64,000 bases of DNA from Cercophora sp. LCS_1 (Eukaryota; Ascomycota; Sordariomycetes; Sordariales; Lasiosphaeriaceae). The stretch lies in the NCBI GenBank assembly GCA_036250225.1, contig JAPZLL010000029.1:186001-250000 (forward strand). Reading direction: 5' to 3'. The position numbers were made by a program, and so were the translations under genes. Positions 1-12,584 of the stretch are shown piece by piece (position 1 is the stretch's first letter; each line of letters starts with the position of its first letter). Under the pieces are notes generated by a model, which worked only from the letters and a program-made list of their open reading frames with translations, had not been told where the DNA came from and did no database searches.

Positions 1-325
1 TGAAAGCAGGACAGGGGTTAGCCAGCCACGAGTTGTTGAGGCAGACGTCACCGCTCGCAGAAGTGGCATCGCCCTCGCATTCCCACGTCGGCGCAATATT
101 GTCCCGACCCCGACATCCCCCAACCACCAATCTCATTATTTCCCAGACGGAACAACAAACCATCCACCCATCTTTGTAATCAGAGGAAAACACCATGGAT
201 CACTGACGAGAATGTCTCCGCGTAGACAGGAAGCATGGAAAACTCGAGGATAAGTACGGGGGGATCACATCGTAAAACACCATGAACTTCGCAGCAGAGT
301 CATTACATTTCCAACTCACCTCACG
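1..325. other. 5' flank, no gene seen
   Basis: I see no supported gene here. It precedes the dehydrogenase start and probably holds its promoter and leader. Confidence 0.5.
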
Positions 326-1407
326 ATGGGCCAACCACCGATTCCCCCCACTCCCTCTTCCCTATCTCTCACCGGGAAAACGGTGGTCATAACCGGAGGC
401 AACTCCGGGCTCGGCTTCGAAGCGGCGCGCCAATTCCTTCACCTCGGTGTCTCCCGCCTGATCCTCGGGTGTCGCTCGCCCACCAAAGCTTCCGCCGCCG
501 TCTCCGCTCTGAAAGCCGACCCGGCTGTGCAAAAACTCAATCCCAATGCCGTTATCGAAACCATCGAGCTCGATCTGGACGACTACGAATCCGGTCTGCG
601 TTTTAGTCGACAAATCAAGCGCGACGTAGCCGAACTCGACATCCTGTTGAACAATGCCGGCATAGGCACAATGACATTCGAGAAAGGCAAAAGCGGACAC
701 GAGCGGACGATGCAAGGTCCGTCTGTGTAATCATCCGTCGGAGACGGGAAGAACCATGCTGATGGAACCGTGGACATAGTGAACTGTTACACGCACATCC
801 TGATCTGTCTCGAGCTGTTCCCCCTGCTCCAGAGCACTGCCGTGCTACGGGGACACCCGACGCGCATCACGTTTGTTGGGTCGGCGATTCACCTCTCACA
901 AACCACGCTGCAAAAGGTTCCGCTGACGGACGGGGTGCTTCGGCACCTGGATCAAAACTTTGATAGGTTCCGACGCTACGGCGATAGCAAGTTGGCTGTC
1001 AGCGCCTACGTGCGACGCTTGGCGAGGGTGGCGCCGTCCGAGGTGGTTGTGAATAACCTCTGTCCGGGCATGGTGCAGACGCCGTTTGATAGGGACATGC
1101 CGTTTGTGCTGCGGACCATCATGGGCGTCGTTCGCAAGGCATGGGGCCGGACTGTTGAGGAGGGTGCTCGAACGCTGATATATGCTTCTGCTGTGGCCGG
1201 GGCTGATACCAACGGAAAGTACCTGCAGCACAACGAGGTACACCCGTACGTAAGACCCGACCGTGTGGATAACGTGGCGCTGATCTTTATCGCAGGGGTG
1301 CAGTCTGTCTCAATGGAACCGCGGGCGACGACTTTGTCGAGCAGTTGTGGAAGGAGACGGTGGAGGATGTCGCGCATGTGGATCCGGAGTTGAAGCGCTT
1401 TGGTTGA
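326..1407 (+). CDS. short-chain dehydrogenase/reductase (retinol-dehydrogenase-like SDR)
   Basis: Three exons are inferred: 326-716, 780-1245 and 1296-1407, giving 322 aa. Intron 1 (717-779, donor GTCCGT, acceptor ATAG) joins a Gln codon to Val-Asn, as expected in this family. Intron 2 (1246-1295, GTACGT...GCAG) restores the frame for the C-terminus ending ELKRFG. The Rossmann motif TGGNSGLG lies near residues 23-30, NNAG follows in the LLNNAGIG stretch, and the catalytic YxxxK is seen as YGDSK, so it should be a soluble NAD(P)H-dependent oxidoreductase. The substrate cannot be read from the sequence. There is no signal peptide. Many fungal homologues act in secondary metabolism, but no clustered partner lies beside it. 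The intron 2 boundaries are the least certain part. Confidence 0.85.
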
Positions 1408-2031
1408 GGGTAGCACATGATTATCACGATTGCTTGAGGAATAAGATATGTCAAAGTATAAGCGAGGCGTAATGTCGGCACGATGGCACTCTGATCGCTG
1501 ACCAGGCGGCATGTCAGGACCACCGGAATGCTTGCACGTGTCGCTGTCGCAGTGCAATGCAGCATTGTCTCGTGCAATTGAGGGATTCGTAGCTTGTGCA
1601 ATGATAGTTTATCTTTAATTTGCTGCTTGGCGGATGAGACATTGTGCATGATCAGCGACGTGTGAGTGGTCGGTCGGTGTCGGCTGTATCGGGAAGGTGG
1701 GATGCATGACGATCGCCGGCCAAGAGAGCTCCAATCACCCCGGAAAACCGACAGAAGCTCCTGTGGAACCGGGACATTCGGCCAGGGGCGAATGTGGCGA
1801 ACCCACCGTTATCAAGCTCATCGGTGTTCACCGACCACATGTGGGACGGGTTGACAGCGGACGAGTAAGTTCTCAACCGATGGGATATAAGCTCCCGAGG
1901 CCTCGACCATTCGCTGGTCAGATCCGCAGCGCCGCCAGTCTCAAAAAGCCACTTCTCCCTCCGCCACGGGGCGCCGACCGTTGGATTTCCACATCATCGA
2001 GTCTTGCACGAAACACCACAACTCAACCACC
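1408..2031. other. intergenic, no gene seen
   Basis: A 624-bp gap between two plus-strand genes. Open frames here overlap each other, lack family resemblance and run into the next gene. It probably holds the 3' end of the dehydrogenase and the promoter of the nucleotidase. Confidence 0.5.
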
Positions 2032-3847
2032 ATGGCGTTCCGGGGACCTTTGTATCGCCTGTCGACGGCGTGCCTTGCGCTGCTCGGCCTGGCGGCGACG
2101 ACCGCTGCCGAGGACCACCTCGTCAGCCAGCGCCTGTCCAAGCGCTTCTTCGACGACAGCGGGCACTGGAACATGTCGTTTTACCACATCAACGACGTCC
2201 ATGCCCGCCTCGACGAGTTCTACTCTTCTGGTGCCGACTGCGCCGACCCGGCACGAGGGTGCCGCGGTGGGTATGCTCGTGTCAAGCAAGTCCTCGATAG
2301 CACCCGCCCCGATCATCCAGACTCCCTGTTCCTCAACGCCGGCGACGAGTTCCAAGGCACCATGTTCTTCAGCCACTACGGCGGATGGAAGATTGCCGAG
2401 ACGCTCAACCAGATGGGGGTCGATGCCATGACCCTGGGTAAGTCAAGCCCGTCCGCCGAGACGCACACGCGTGCTGACACTCGCAGGAAATCACGAGTTC
2501 GACAGGGGCGACGACCACCTGGGCGAATTCCTTGCCAACCTGACCTTCCCCATTGTCTGCGCCAACGTCTTTTCCTCACATCCCCTTCTCAACAAGACCA
2601 TCAAGCCGTACCAAATCTTTGAAGACCTTGGCGTTGCAGTCATCGGTGTCTTGACGGAGACCACGCCATCCCTGTCCTCGGTCGGTGAAGGGACCTACTT
2701 CATCGACCCTGTCAAGGCGGTCCAGGATGCCGTCGATCATATTCGCAGCACCACCGACATCAAGCGTATCGTCGCCCTGACACACATCGGATACGCCGAG
2801 GACCAGCGCTTGGCTCGTGAGACCACCGGAGTGCATCTGATCATGGGCGGCCACAGCCACACCAAGCTGGGGACTGAGGCGGGATCCGAAGGCTCGTACC
2901 CAACCATTGTCCGCAACAAGGACGGCGACGAGGTCTTCGTTGTGACGGCATGGCGATGGGGCGAGTACCTTGGGTACATTGACGTCACCTACGACAACGA
3001 CGGCAAAATCCTGGCGTACCACGGCGCACCCATCAACCTTAACAACAAGACGGCGCAGGATCCGGGTCTCCAGGAGCAGATCGAGGAGTGGCGGGAGCCG
3101 TTTGACGCCCTCGGAGCCGAGGTCATTGGATTCAGCGAGGTCGTGCTTGACCAAACCTTGTGCGTGACACAGGAGTGCGTATTGGGCAACTTCTTCACCG
3201 AGTAAGTTGACACAGGTTCCGTCTTGGGATACTCGAAGCTAACACGGCGCAGTGCCATGCTTTACGACCGGGTCAACAGATCCAGCGCCGGAACCCCGCC
3301 GTCCTTCGCCATCACGAACTCGGGCGGAATCCGAGCCACCATCGACAACGGAAACGTCACGGTCGGTGGTGTGACTCAGGCCTTCCCCTTTGCCAACTCG
3401 ATTGTGGAGCTTAGCATCTCGGGCGACAACCTCTGGACCACGCTCGAGGGTATTGTTTCCAAGACCAACCAGGTCAACGGACGGCCCGTGACATCCTTCT
3501 TGCAGGTGAGCGCCGGTGTGGCCATCGTCTACGACCCGGACGCAGCGGCCGGGAACAGGCTCGTGTCGGTCAAGATTAACGGCGAGGCGCTCGACAAGTC
3601 GAAGGAGTACAAGTTCGTGACGCTCGACTTCCTCGCAACGGGTGGCGACAACTTCTTCGACCCGGTCTACACCAACCTTGCCCCGCTTGACCAGGCCTCT
3701 GACGTGTTGACGCGTTACATCAAGGTGAAGAGCCCCATCAGCATTGGGATTGAGGGGCGCATCAAGACGGGCAAGGTCAGCAAGTGCAAGCGTAGGAGGA
3801 GAGGGCTGTCGTCGAGGATGGGCGCTGTCGAGTCGGAGAAGAGGTGA
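2032..3847 (+). CDS. secreted 5'-nucleotidase / calcineurin-like metallophosphoesterase
   Basis: Exons are 2032-2437, 2487-3201 and 3253-3847; both introns have GTAAGT donors. The product starts with a signal peptide and a dibasic KR at 37-38, so a Kex2-trimmed secreted enzyme is likely. Metal-site motifs of the metallophosphoesterase domain appear in order: NDVH (D55, H57), NAGDEF, GNHEFD right after intron 1, and GGHSH. The C-terminal half carries the 5'-nucleotidase substrate domain (TNSGGIRA, then LATGGDNF). The expected role is release of nucleoside and phosphate from extracellular nucleotides. The C-terminus is basic (KCKRRRRG) with no GPI-type hydrophobic tail, unlike many eukaryotic ecto-5'-nucleotidases. 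At about 570 aa the length fits the family. The start gives the best signal peptide and follows an ACC context. Confidence 0.93.
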
Positions 3848-5684
3848 CGCGCTGTCGGAAGGAATTGTCAGCGCATTGTGTGATAGACCACGAATTAATG
3901 TTAATATACCCATTTCCACGTAATTTTTTGCGCCATTGGCAGTGCGAAGGGGGAAGAAGTGCGTTCAGCTCGATTCAAGTTGTCAAGGTGCTTGGTGGGT
4001 GTTCTCGGTCGCGTCATTCCTTCGCGATTCGTGGGGCAAGCCAAGCTTCGATTCCCCACAAAAATGATGGTGCTGTGCTTGTCACGTCCGCACGGTGCAA
4101 ACAACAGGAAAGCTACCATGTAGGAAGGGGGCAAAGTCCGTTCTACTGCGGAACCTTGAAACGTATTTAAGAATAAAAATCTGAATGCTATCTGGAATTT
4201 GCTGCGTAGTTTTCGCTCTACATACAAGCATCCGGGGGAAAATATACCAAAATATTTCGTAAAGGAGAGTGGTGGGGGTGCTTGGCTTGGCAATCGCGGG
4301 GCACCTGGCTCATCCCGCAGCTTGTTTCTGCCAGGCGGTGTCAAGGTGCGCCAAATCACCCAGGATGCAACTCGACGTTAGGACGACCGCTCGATCGAAC
4401 CGACCTCCGCGCTTCGGGTGACGGGGCGCTCATTGTGCCAATGCTCGAAAATAACACTGCTGCCAGCTCGATGGTAGGCGTTCCATCCAACATTCGCCGA
4501 ATAGTCTGAATCGTTGTTGGCGCTCGAACCGAATCGCCTCCAAACCATCGGACGCCCGAGACGATGACTGTTGACGCCTGGGGACTGCCTTTAGCTTTGC
4601 GCGACTGTCCGACCTCCACGATGATCTCGAGGCGCCGGCTAATCGAAAGCGACAAAGCCTTCGAGTACACCGACGTTGTCGATCCACCAGAGCGTAGCCC
4701 AACTGGCAGCGCGACAGGAAGAGGGGGGCAACAGCTTGCTCTCTGGCATACAATCAGGCGACTGACTACGGGCGGTTCTGGAAAACAGCAGTGTCTAAGA
4801 CATCTCGCCCATTCGTGCCGAAACCGCACGTGGAGACCCGATGCACCGGCTCCACATCCCGGGTTCGTGACGTCTTGAGCGTTCCATACCCCGATGACTG
4901 CGAGCGTCAGTTCTCAGGATTGGGACAAATGCATTACCTCACGCTACGCCGTAGACCACCTGCCCTGGGATATCGGACTGGTCCACAGCTCGTTGACCAC
5001 GGTTCGGGCGACGGGTAGCCAAGGCAAGCTCCGAGTTCCGAGGCCGCCTCGGCAGACGACGAGATCTTCTGCCGCCTGTCACATTGATCGCCAGCCAATG
5101 GCTCACAACTAAGAAAACACACCAAGCCTTCGTATTCCTCCAGAACAACATTCACGTTCTCGCGAGCTTCGATGCATCGGAGAATAGATTTGCGACCGAC
5201 ATCAAAGTATATCTCTGCTGTCCATTTACATGCCAAATTTCCAAGTCTGGTGACTGAATGGCAAAAGGGGCAACGGAACCCCAATCGCCACTGACTGTCC
5301 CTGGCGTTGGCACGCTCCCAGACCCTGTGGGAGAAAGATTGCAAATTAGGGGGTGACGATTACCATCTACCGCATCCGGGGTGCGCTCCAATTGCGACCG
5401 TCTGTTGTACGGCACCAGGCACGGCAAAATGTGTGGGGACTTTATAACCTGTATATTACAAACGACATCGCCAATCACAGACGGCGATATTCCCCGCCAT
5501 ATTGGCAACTCCATTTGTTATGATCCGGCACTTGGCTTCTCCCGGGCCAGGCAAGCACCCGCCGTGACTCTAGCAGCGGGCAGCCTGATAAAGACGGAAC
5601 CATGCTCGGCTCCTCGTAATGTTGCACTCGCACCGTCGCGGACACTGCGAATAGCGTCTCTCAGCTGCTTCCAACATCGACAAC
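3848..5684. other. 1.8-kb intergenic region, no gene seen
   Basis: Many short frames occur on both strands, but none shows a signal peptide, a known motif or splice continuity. The AT-richer stretch just after 3848 is probably 3' UTR of the nucleotidase. No repeat or RNA gene is recognised. Confidence 0.5.
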
Positions 5685-7052
5685 ATGGTATCTTGGCTCG
5701 GGCTTCTGGCCCTCGCGGTCACGGCGGAGGCCCAGCGTGGCGGCAGTGCTATGTTGCGCTTTGGCTGCTCCGAGGTTGTCATTGACCGGATTGATCCGTG
5801 AGTTCGACGACACATTGTGTCTTGAGCCATCTAACATGAGCAGTCTTGTTACGCCCGGAAAGGTCCCCTCGCCCCACGTTCACCAAGTTGTGGGGGGTGT
5901 ATGTCCATATCCTGGGAGTCGAACAAATGCACAGACGGAGACTGATGACCACAGGATGCCTTCAATGCGTCGATGCCCGAGAACACCGACATCTCCAAGG
6001 TTGCCAAGTGCACGACCTGCACCTTCACTGAGGATCTGTCCAACTACTGGACCGCTGCCGTGTACTTCAAGGCTCGCAACGGCAGCTACAAGCGCGTCCC
6101 ACAGATGGTGAACGACGCCATCGGCTCGGCCAACCGCGGTGTCACCGTCTACTACACCGCCTCGGGCAAGGGCTCGGCGACCGCTTTCAAGCCTGTAAGC
6201 GTCTTCACATTTCCTGCATGATGCTCTATCTAACTTATGTTTCCAGGGCTTCCGCATGTTCACCGGAGATGCCCTCAATCGCAAGTCGACCGGACACGGC
6301 CGCAACATGCAAAGTTGCTTCCGCTGCTACACAGGCCCCAACTTCCAGGGCAACGTCATGTCGCCCTGCTTCGACCCCAAGCTCGACACCGAGGGCTTCC
6401 CTTCCACGCCCTGCCCGGGCGGTATCCGGTCGTCGGTCATCTTCCCGCTCTGCTGGGACGGCAAGAACCTCGACTCGCCCAACCACATTGACCACGTTGC
6501 CCACCCCGTCGGTGGCCCGGCCTCGTTTGCTGTGACGAATGGCCAGTGCCCATCCACTCACCCCGTCAGGATCCCCCAGGTTCACTTGGAGGTTTGTCGC
6601 CAACATCCATCGTTTAGAAAGTGACTGACCAAGTAGATTGTCTGGGACACCCGCAACTTCAACCGCAAGGAGGAGTGGCCCGCCGATGGCTCCCAGCCCC
6701 TTGTTCTCAGCAGCGGTGATTCCACCGGCTACGGACAGGTATTTTTCCCGAGCACTGACTCCGCAGTGAAGAGACTGACATGCGGTATGTAGCACGGAGA
6801 TTACGTCTTTGGCTGGGAGGGCGACTCCCTCCAGCGCGCCATGGACAACGGCTGCTTCGCCGCCAGCTGCACGGCCGCCAAGCTCAAGACACAGGCCTTT
6901 AGCGCTGCCAACAGGTGCCAAGTCAAGCCTCTTGTGCGGGAGGACTTTGACGGCTGTGAGTGGTACCCAGTGCTCGGTGATTTCTCTGCTGACGCGTCAC
7001 AGGGGTTCCCCATCTGCCCGGCATGGAGGCTGGTATGGAGGGTATGGCTTAG
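5685..7052 (+). CDS. secreted DUF1996 protein (copy 1, seven exons)
   Basis: Exons are 5685-5797, 5844-5898, 5955-6194, 6247-6591, 6637-6738, 6793-6955 and 7003-7052, giving 355 aa. The DUF1996 signature is clear: RFGCSEVVIDRIDP with a following LVTPG, HVHQVVGG, CTTCTF...NYWTA, FPLCWDGKNLDSPNH, CPSTHPVRIPQ and GDYVFGWEGDSLQRAMDNGC. A signal peptide precedes, so the protein is extracellular. The molecular function of DUF1996 is not established. The protein ends in a short Gly/Met-rich tail after WVPHLPG. A second copy lies at 31415-32587 with only four exons. Extra introns split the GG/DAF site, the region before IVWDT and the region before HGDY. Every junction is supported by alignment to the second copy. 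Confidence 0.93.
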
Positions 7053-7615
7053 ATACCACGGAGCCCCAGAAGTGGTTGAGCGATTCCTGGTTGTGGCGTC
7101 GGTCCTGTCGATATCATGTTGCGAGTACTTGGCTGCCGTTCAGATGAATGAGCTTTGGTTGGTCATGTCCAAGCCCCTGAATTGCCGTCCCGTGAGCGCG
7201 TGAACAGTCTTGAACCCCTTCACTCTCCTTCTCCGACGGCTGAGCCTCAAATGACCGAGATGCCACCGCGCATAGCCCATTCCCTCGCCGTTGGCCCAAG
7301 ATCCAATACAAGCTGGGTTGTCGTTCTTGAATTCGGTAACCAGCAGTCATGATTGGTTTCCGCCGTTGAATCCCCCCAAAAGTGGCTGCCTTGGCGGCGT
7401 GAATCCGAAGCAACCCCCGGCTGATGCACGTCGTCGGACGTTACACACCGATCAGGGGTCCAACCGTCCAATCCCGTCCCCGGTTTGTGGACTCCGGCAG
7501 GCATCTCCCACAGAGTCCCAAGCCGAAGAACGATGATATAAATCTCGTTCGTGTACATGCCATCGTGAAGTAAAAGGAATGGTGAGGACAACTGACCTTT
7601 TCCAAGTGATCCATC
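7053..7615. other. intergenic, no gene seen
   Basis: A 563-bp gap. Nothing beyond ordinary flanking sequence is recognised; it should contain the promoter of the small GPI-type gene that follows. Confidence 0.5.
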
Positions 7616-8325
7616 ATGATCAAGTTTCTCCTCCTCGCCGCCTTCGCGGGATCTGTCATCGCCCAGGACTCAACCATCGATGCAGGCCTCAACTTTGCAT
7701 CATGGAGTTCCCACATCTCGCAGTTCCCTCAGGAGACGTATTGCCCTCAAACGGCACCAAATCCCTCCGAGTCGTAAGCTGCCTGCCCCTCGGGTTCCCT
7801 TATTTCCTTCATCCGCCCACTCCCCGTGCAGACTTCCCATCATTGCCCAACACAGAGCCTAGAAACGTTCTAATGGGATCAGCGAATACGAATCATGCCG
7901 CTCCACCGCATTTGACGTCGTCTACTCGTGCCCCAACGGCCGCGACGATAGCAGCGCTAGAACGAAATGTATCTGCGAGAGTATCGTTATGATGTCGAGG
8001 TATTTCTTCCCTTTTTTATCGGCATGACTGTGACTCTGACAGGTGCTGTGATAGTTGTTTGACGGCGTATTGTCCTTCGAATACGGTGCAAGCTTCGATT
8101 ATCAGCCAGGACCAGGATGATTACACGAGCATTTATCGGTGTCCTTCGAGACTTGGGGCGAATGCTGGTGGAGGAGGTGGAGGAAGCGGACCGACGGAGA
8201 CGGCGAGTCCGAGTAAGAATGCTGGGGCCGGGGGTGTCGGGGTTGGTATGGGTGGTGGGGATTGGGTTGTGTGGATGGGGATGGTTGGGGGGTTGGTTGT
8301 TGGTGGGTTGGCTGTTGTGCTTTAA
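7616..8325 (+). CDS. small secreted Cys-rich protein with GPI-type tail
   Basis: Exons are 7616-7773, 7883-7999 and 8043-8325, giving 185 aa. The N-terminus MIKFLLLAAFAGSVIAQ is a signal peptide. The middle holds about ten cysteines, including SCRSTAFDVVYSCPN, KCICES and RCCDSCLTAYC, spanning introns 1 and 2. A Gly/Ser-rich linker and a hydrophobic end (GLVVGGLAVVL) follow, typical of a GPI-anchor signal. The acceptor of intron 1 (GATCAG at 7882, with CTAAT just before) is the only nearby one that keeps the frame open. I do not recognise a named domain; the layout suits a wall or membrane surface protein. It converges on the HET gene with only about 160 bp between stops. Confidence 0.75.
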
Positions 8326-8484
8326 GCAGTGTATGGGGGATTCAACTTGGGTGTAGGACAGGCAGGTTTGCACACAAGATGGGATTTAAAGTCAGGGTGG
8401 CATTAATGCTCCGAGAAGAGTATCTTTTGGAAATGAAGCACCTGGTTTTCGCTTGTAATGCGATGCAACACATCAAGTAGGTAT

Positions 8485-10580
8485 CTAACACAAAGAAATA
8501 CCCTCATCTCGCTGTCCAGAATACCAGTCTTCCCTCTCGGGCACAAACCATCCTAGGCGACAAAACTTTCCGTCTGACCGCTTTCTCAACATCAAGCCAT
8601 TGTTGCTCACAACAGGAAGACACCAGACAGGCTCCACGCTGTCTCTCTCATCTACAACGTCAAAGAATCCAACAGCGACAACGTCCGCCAAACCGTCCTC
8701 ATCTGTCGTGCCATCCACTCCAGTATCCTTCCCAAGCAACACACTGTATCCCAACTCTCTGATCCTCGGAAACTTTCCCCACTCATGCCTTGCCTTCTTT
8801 CGGCCTTCTTGAATCCATTCCTCAACTGAGCCCTCCATCACCCGCATCCTGACTACACGACCTACAAACTGCAACTCACAAGCCGGCATATGCAACGCGT
8901 CAACCCCACATTTATCATCGAGCGACCATCTCTCCGGGTCTGTGAACTTGGGTCGAATCATCATCTTCCCACCGTCTCGATACCTCGCCACCTGTACCGC
9001 GTTCCACGCCACCTGGCCAACCGGTCCCTCAACAGCAGCCCACGACCACGATGGTGCTCTTATGACCGGGCCACTCCCGGTGAGCTTGGTCCCCTTCGGA
9101 CGGACAGTGGGTATATCCAAGAACTTCACATTCGTGAAATGGTAGCATGGTCTCCATAGCAGACCGCGAACGATATCGCACTCCCAGATCCCGGCAAGAA
9201 AGCGAGAGTTGAGAACAGCAGAGGTCTGTTGGGCGAGAGCAGTGCTAGCGGCGAATATGTCATGTGGATTGGAGAGCGCGCATTGCGAGAACTGGAAGAT
9301 GGTGTTGTACCATTCTTTAAGCGCTCGCTCGTGTGGAGCGAGAGCGCCTTGAGCTGCGGAGGGCTTGGGAGGCGGGGTGAGAATAGTCTTGGTTTCGCCA
9401 TCTTCCCAAATATTTTGCGTAACACAACGAAACACGAGCTGTTCCTCGGCAAAGATGATGGCTCTACGAGAGAGGATTCGCTCTTGGAGGCACCATCCGC
9501 GGCTAGACGTCGGGCCTAGGTTTTGGCTTCGGGAGAGGCCGACGCCCAGTGTGTTTGGGCTGTCCGTGGCGGAGACGGGGAGTTGGCATGAGGCGGGGTT
9601 CTGAAAGGCATTGGTGATGAAGCCGTCTTTTGTGCCAGCTGATCGACCTGCGATGACGGTCAACACGGCGTTACCGTACACTCGCGCCATGGTCCTCGAT
9701 TCTCGTTCCCAGTCTGCCGTGTCGCCTTGGATGATGCATAGCGCGTCGATCCACACGTATCGGATGCCCAGGGAACGAGCCAGAAGGATGAGCTCCCTGT
9801 GGGTTTTGGCCACCTCGGTTATTGACACTCCTTGCGTCATGTCATTGTATGTGTCGCTGTTCAGGGTCAAAATACCAGTTGTATCTGAACCCCAACAGTA
9901 CGATAGAGCAACGTACTGCTCTCGCATCCCCTCTGTTGACACAAGACGCACCGACGGCTTGTTGTTGGTGTCTCCCACGTCTATGACTCTGGTTGGCATC
10001 TCGTCATCAGGACGAGCGTTGCATGCTTTATGGTTTGTGCGGCAGTTGTCTAACCACTTCTGGATCAGCTGGATGTGCAGCTCTGGATTCTGGTCGGCTG
10101 TGCTGCGTCGTCCGACAAGCTGGTATTTTGATTGCTGCCCTGGGAGTCTTTATCCATGTCAGCTAATACATGATGCAGTCCAACAGAGGACGAAACTCAC
10201 TCGTAGACCGCGAGTCTAGCTCCCACATATGGCATCGGGTTTCTGTTTGGCTCCCACTCGCCGTCGATGCACACAGCCATGGAAACGCCGCAGCTGACGT
10301 CAATCTTGGCCCCTTCTCTCCCGCTGTTGTGAAAGTGCCAGCCGCGGAGCCATATTGTCGGTGTCCACCGTTCTCCTTCACCCCAGGCTGATTCCCCTGC
10401 GAGGAGGTTGTTGAGTTGACGCTTGTTAATGACCTTGAGGAGCGCATGCCAGCATAGCAAACAAAAGGCGCATCCGTTCTCGCCGCTGGCCTTGAGGCTT
10501 GCGATGTTTGGGTGGAACAATACATCGTTGTCAACAAGCTCGTCGATTGTGAGCGGTAAGCAGCGTTGGCAGAGCGGCAT
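8485..10580 (-). CDS. HET-domain (heterokaryon incompatibility) protein
   Basis: Two exons: 10201-10580 and 8485-10147, giving 680 aa. The 53-nt intron (10148-10200) has a GTGAGT donor, a GCTGAC branch site and an AAAG acceptor; this rarer acceptor is the one that keeps the frame. The HET domain spans about residues 205-350 with its hallmark blocks YVALSYCWG, LGIRYVWIDALCII and ARVYGNAVLTVIA. Before it come WLDNCRTNHKAC, the usual lead-in, and a Cys-containing N-terminus (CQRC, CAFCLLC). HET proteins act in non-self recognition and can trigger cell death on hyphal fusion; this one has no visible NACHT or repeat domain. It is divergent from the P450 pseudogene. Confidence 0.92.
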
Positions 10581-10946
10581 TTTGGAAGCGAGCGTTGCAG
10601 TTTACAGGATAGTCGTTGTTGAGTTTGGGTTGATACATGAGGATTACGTGCGGCTAACCTGAAGGCGGCAGGATGCGTCACGGGTGGTCATCCTGTGAGA
10701 CATGAGTGGCTACAAATAGCGGGGCGTTGCATTAGAGGATGCACACGGGCGGATTTGTAGTCAAACCTGGAAACGATCCGCTGTACTTGTCAGGGAGATG
10801 CGACTCTATGGCCCAATTTGGGATGAAGATCGGCCGACCTTTCGCGGGTTTTTTTTTGTTTTCGTCCTGAGATGTGCGTACAGCAACATCCCGTTCCCTC
10901 TCCTGTCTTCTTTCGTCCCAACGACAACCGGCCATCTGTCGTAATT
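10581..10946. other. divergent promoter region between HET gene and P450 pseudogene
   Basis: 366 bp separate two divergent starts, so both promoters should lie here. No clear TATA box or repeat is seen. Confidence 0.4.
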
Positions 10947-12584
10947 ATGTACGTCTTATCAGAGAAACCAAACCTCACAACCGCTGCTCTCCTGACAGCC
11001 ATCGCCCTCCTCGTCATCGTAAGTCTTGAGAACCTCTCAACTCAACCCACCCACTAACCGTGCTCCCAGCGCCCCCTCCTTCTAGCAGTCTATAACCTAA
11101 CATGACACCCCCTCTCCACCATCGCAGGGCGCAAAACCTGGGCATCCTCCCGCCTGCCCTTCCTCTGGGCCCTCATCCGCGGCCGTCTCGTCCAAGAAAT
11201 CAAATCCATGCACCTCCTCCACGGCCCCATCATTCGCGTCGCCCCCGACGAGATCTCGTACGCCCATCCCGACGCCTGGGCCGACATCCTCCAACCCAAG
11301 CCCGGAGGGCGTCCGCCATTCCCCAAAGACCCAACCTGGTGGAACCCCATGCCCGGCTCCGCCCCCGGCATCATCTCCAACACAGACGAGACCCTCCACG
11401 CCCTGCTCCGTCGCCACCTCTCACCGGGTTTCACCTCGCGCGCCATAACCTCGCACGAGCAAATCGTCCATCAATATGTCGATTTGCTCATTGACCGGTG
11501 GCGCGAGGCCATCAGGGCCGGGAATACCGAAATCGACATCATGCGCTGGTTCAATTACCTCACGTTTGATATTTTTGGTGATCTGGCCTTTGCAGAGTCA
11601 TTTGAGTGTTTACAAAAGTCGGAATACCACGGGTGATAGCGCTGATCTTTGAGAATCTCAAGTTTAACGGGGCCATGATTGCTGCGCGGTTTTATCCGCT
11701 GGTGGATGGGATGTTGGCCAAGATGATACCTGCTACGTTGGTGGAGGCGAAGAAGTTGCATGAGCGGCTTATTGCTGATAAGGTGAGACGGAGGTTGGAT
11801 GGGGGAGGGAAGAGGTTGGATTTGATGGCGGGGGTGCAGGCTGCCGTGGAGGAGAAGAATGGCAAGGGACTGTCGATGAGGATTGTGAATGCCATGTTTG
11901 GGGAGCTGGCTGTTGCGGGGAGTGAGACGAGTGCGATGGCGTTGTCTGCTGCGGTGAACTTGTTGATGCATAATAGGGACAAGATGGAAGTGCCTGTTAA
12001 GGAGGTCAGGGGACGGTTTCGAAGGTATGAGGAGATTGACGCCCAGTCGACGAGAGACGTGGCGTATCTGAATGCGGTGCTGAACGAGGTGCTGCGATTG
12101 TGCCCGCCGGTGCCGTATATGCCTCCGAGAAGGGTTCCTGAGGGTGGTGGTATGGTTTGTGGGAGGCTGTTACCGGCTGGGGTGAGTTACGCTCTCTCTT
12201 CGGTCTATGTGACAGTACTAACTAACTCCGCAGTCTCGCGTCTCGATCACATTCTCATGCATGCATCGGGAGCTAAGCTCTTTCCACGATCCGTCGTCTT
12301 TTTGTCCCGAGCGCTGGCTCCCCGAGGCCACGGAGAATCCCGACTCGCCGTTTTACCACGACAAACGCCACGCAGCGCAGCCGTTCCTTGTTGGCCCCCA
12401 CTCGTGCATCGGTCAAAACCTTGCATGGGTCGAGATGCGGGTTGCGCTCGCCAAGGTGCTCTGGACTTTTGATATTGCGGCACCAAAGGACGAGGCCAAG
12501 TGGGTGAGATGGGAAAGCTTGAAGACGTTTTTGCTCATCGAAAAGCGGCCGCTCATAGCCGTTCTGCAAGCGAGGACAGCTTGA
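10947..12584 (+). pseudogene. cytochrome P450 (CYP65-like) with stop codon and frameshift
   Basis: The P450 order is complete: an N-terminal membrane anchor (exon from 10947, intron 11019-11069), an HPLSTI hinge, an I-helix AGSETS, the K-helix EVLR, PERW, and a heme loop FLVGPHSCIG. Two lesions break it. A TGA at 11103-11105 sits inside the hinge, between VYNLT and HPLSTI. A 1-nt loss near 11634 shifts the frame just after SEYHG, where the family continues W-x-A-L-I-F-E-N-L; the rest reads cleanly from 11636 in the new frame, then through an intron (12182-12233, GTGAGT...CGCAG). The heme loop has His where Arg is usual. It resembles isotrichodermin C-15 hydroxylase-type P450s, so it was probably an ER monooxygenase of secondary metabolism. 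Sequencing error could explain one lesion, less easily both. Confidence 0.8.

Noticed and set aside
11088..11127. A 40-nt intron (GTCTAT...GCAG) that would remove the P450 TGA
   Set aside because: It would also remove the conserved YNL-HPLSTI hinge present on both sides of the stop, and the donor is poor. A nonsense codon explains the sequence better.
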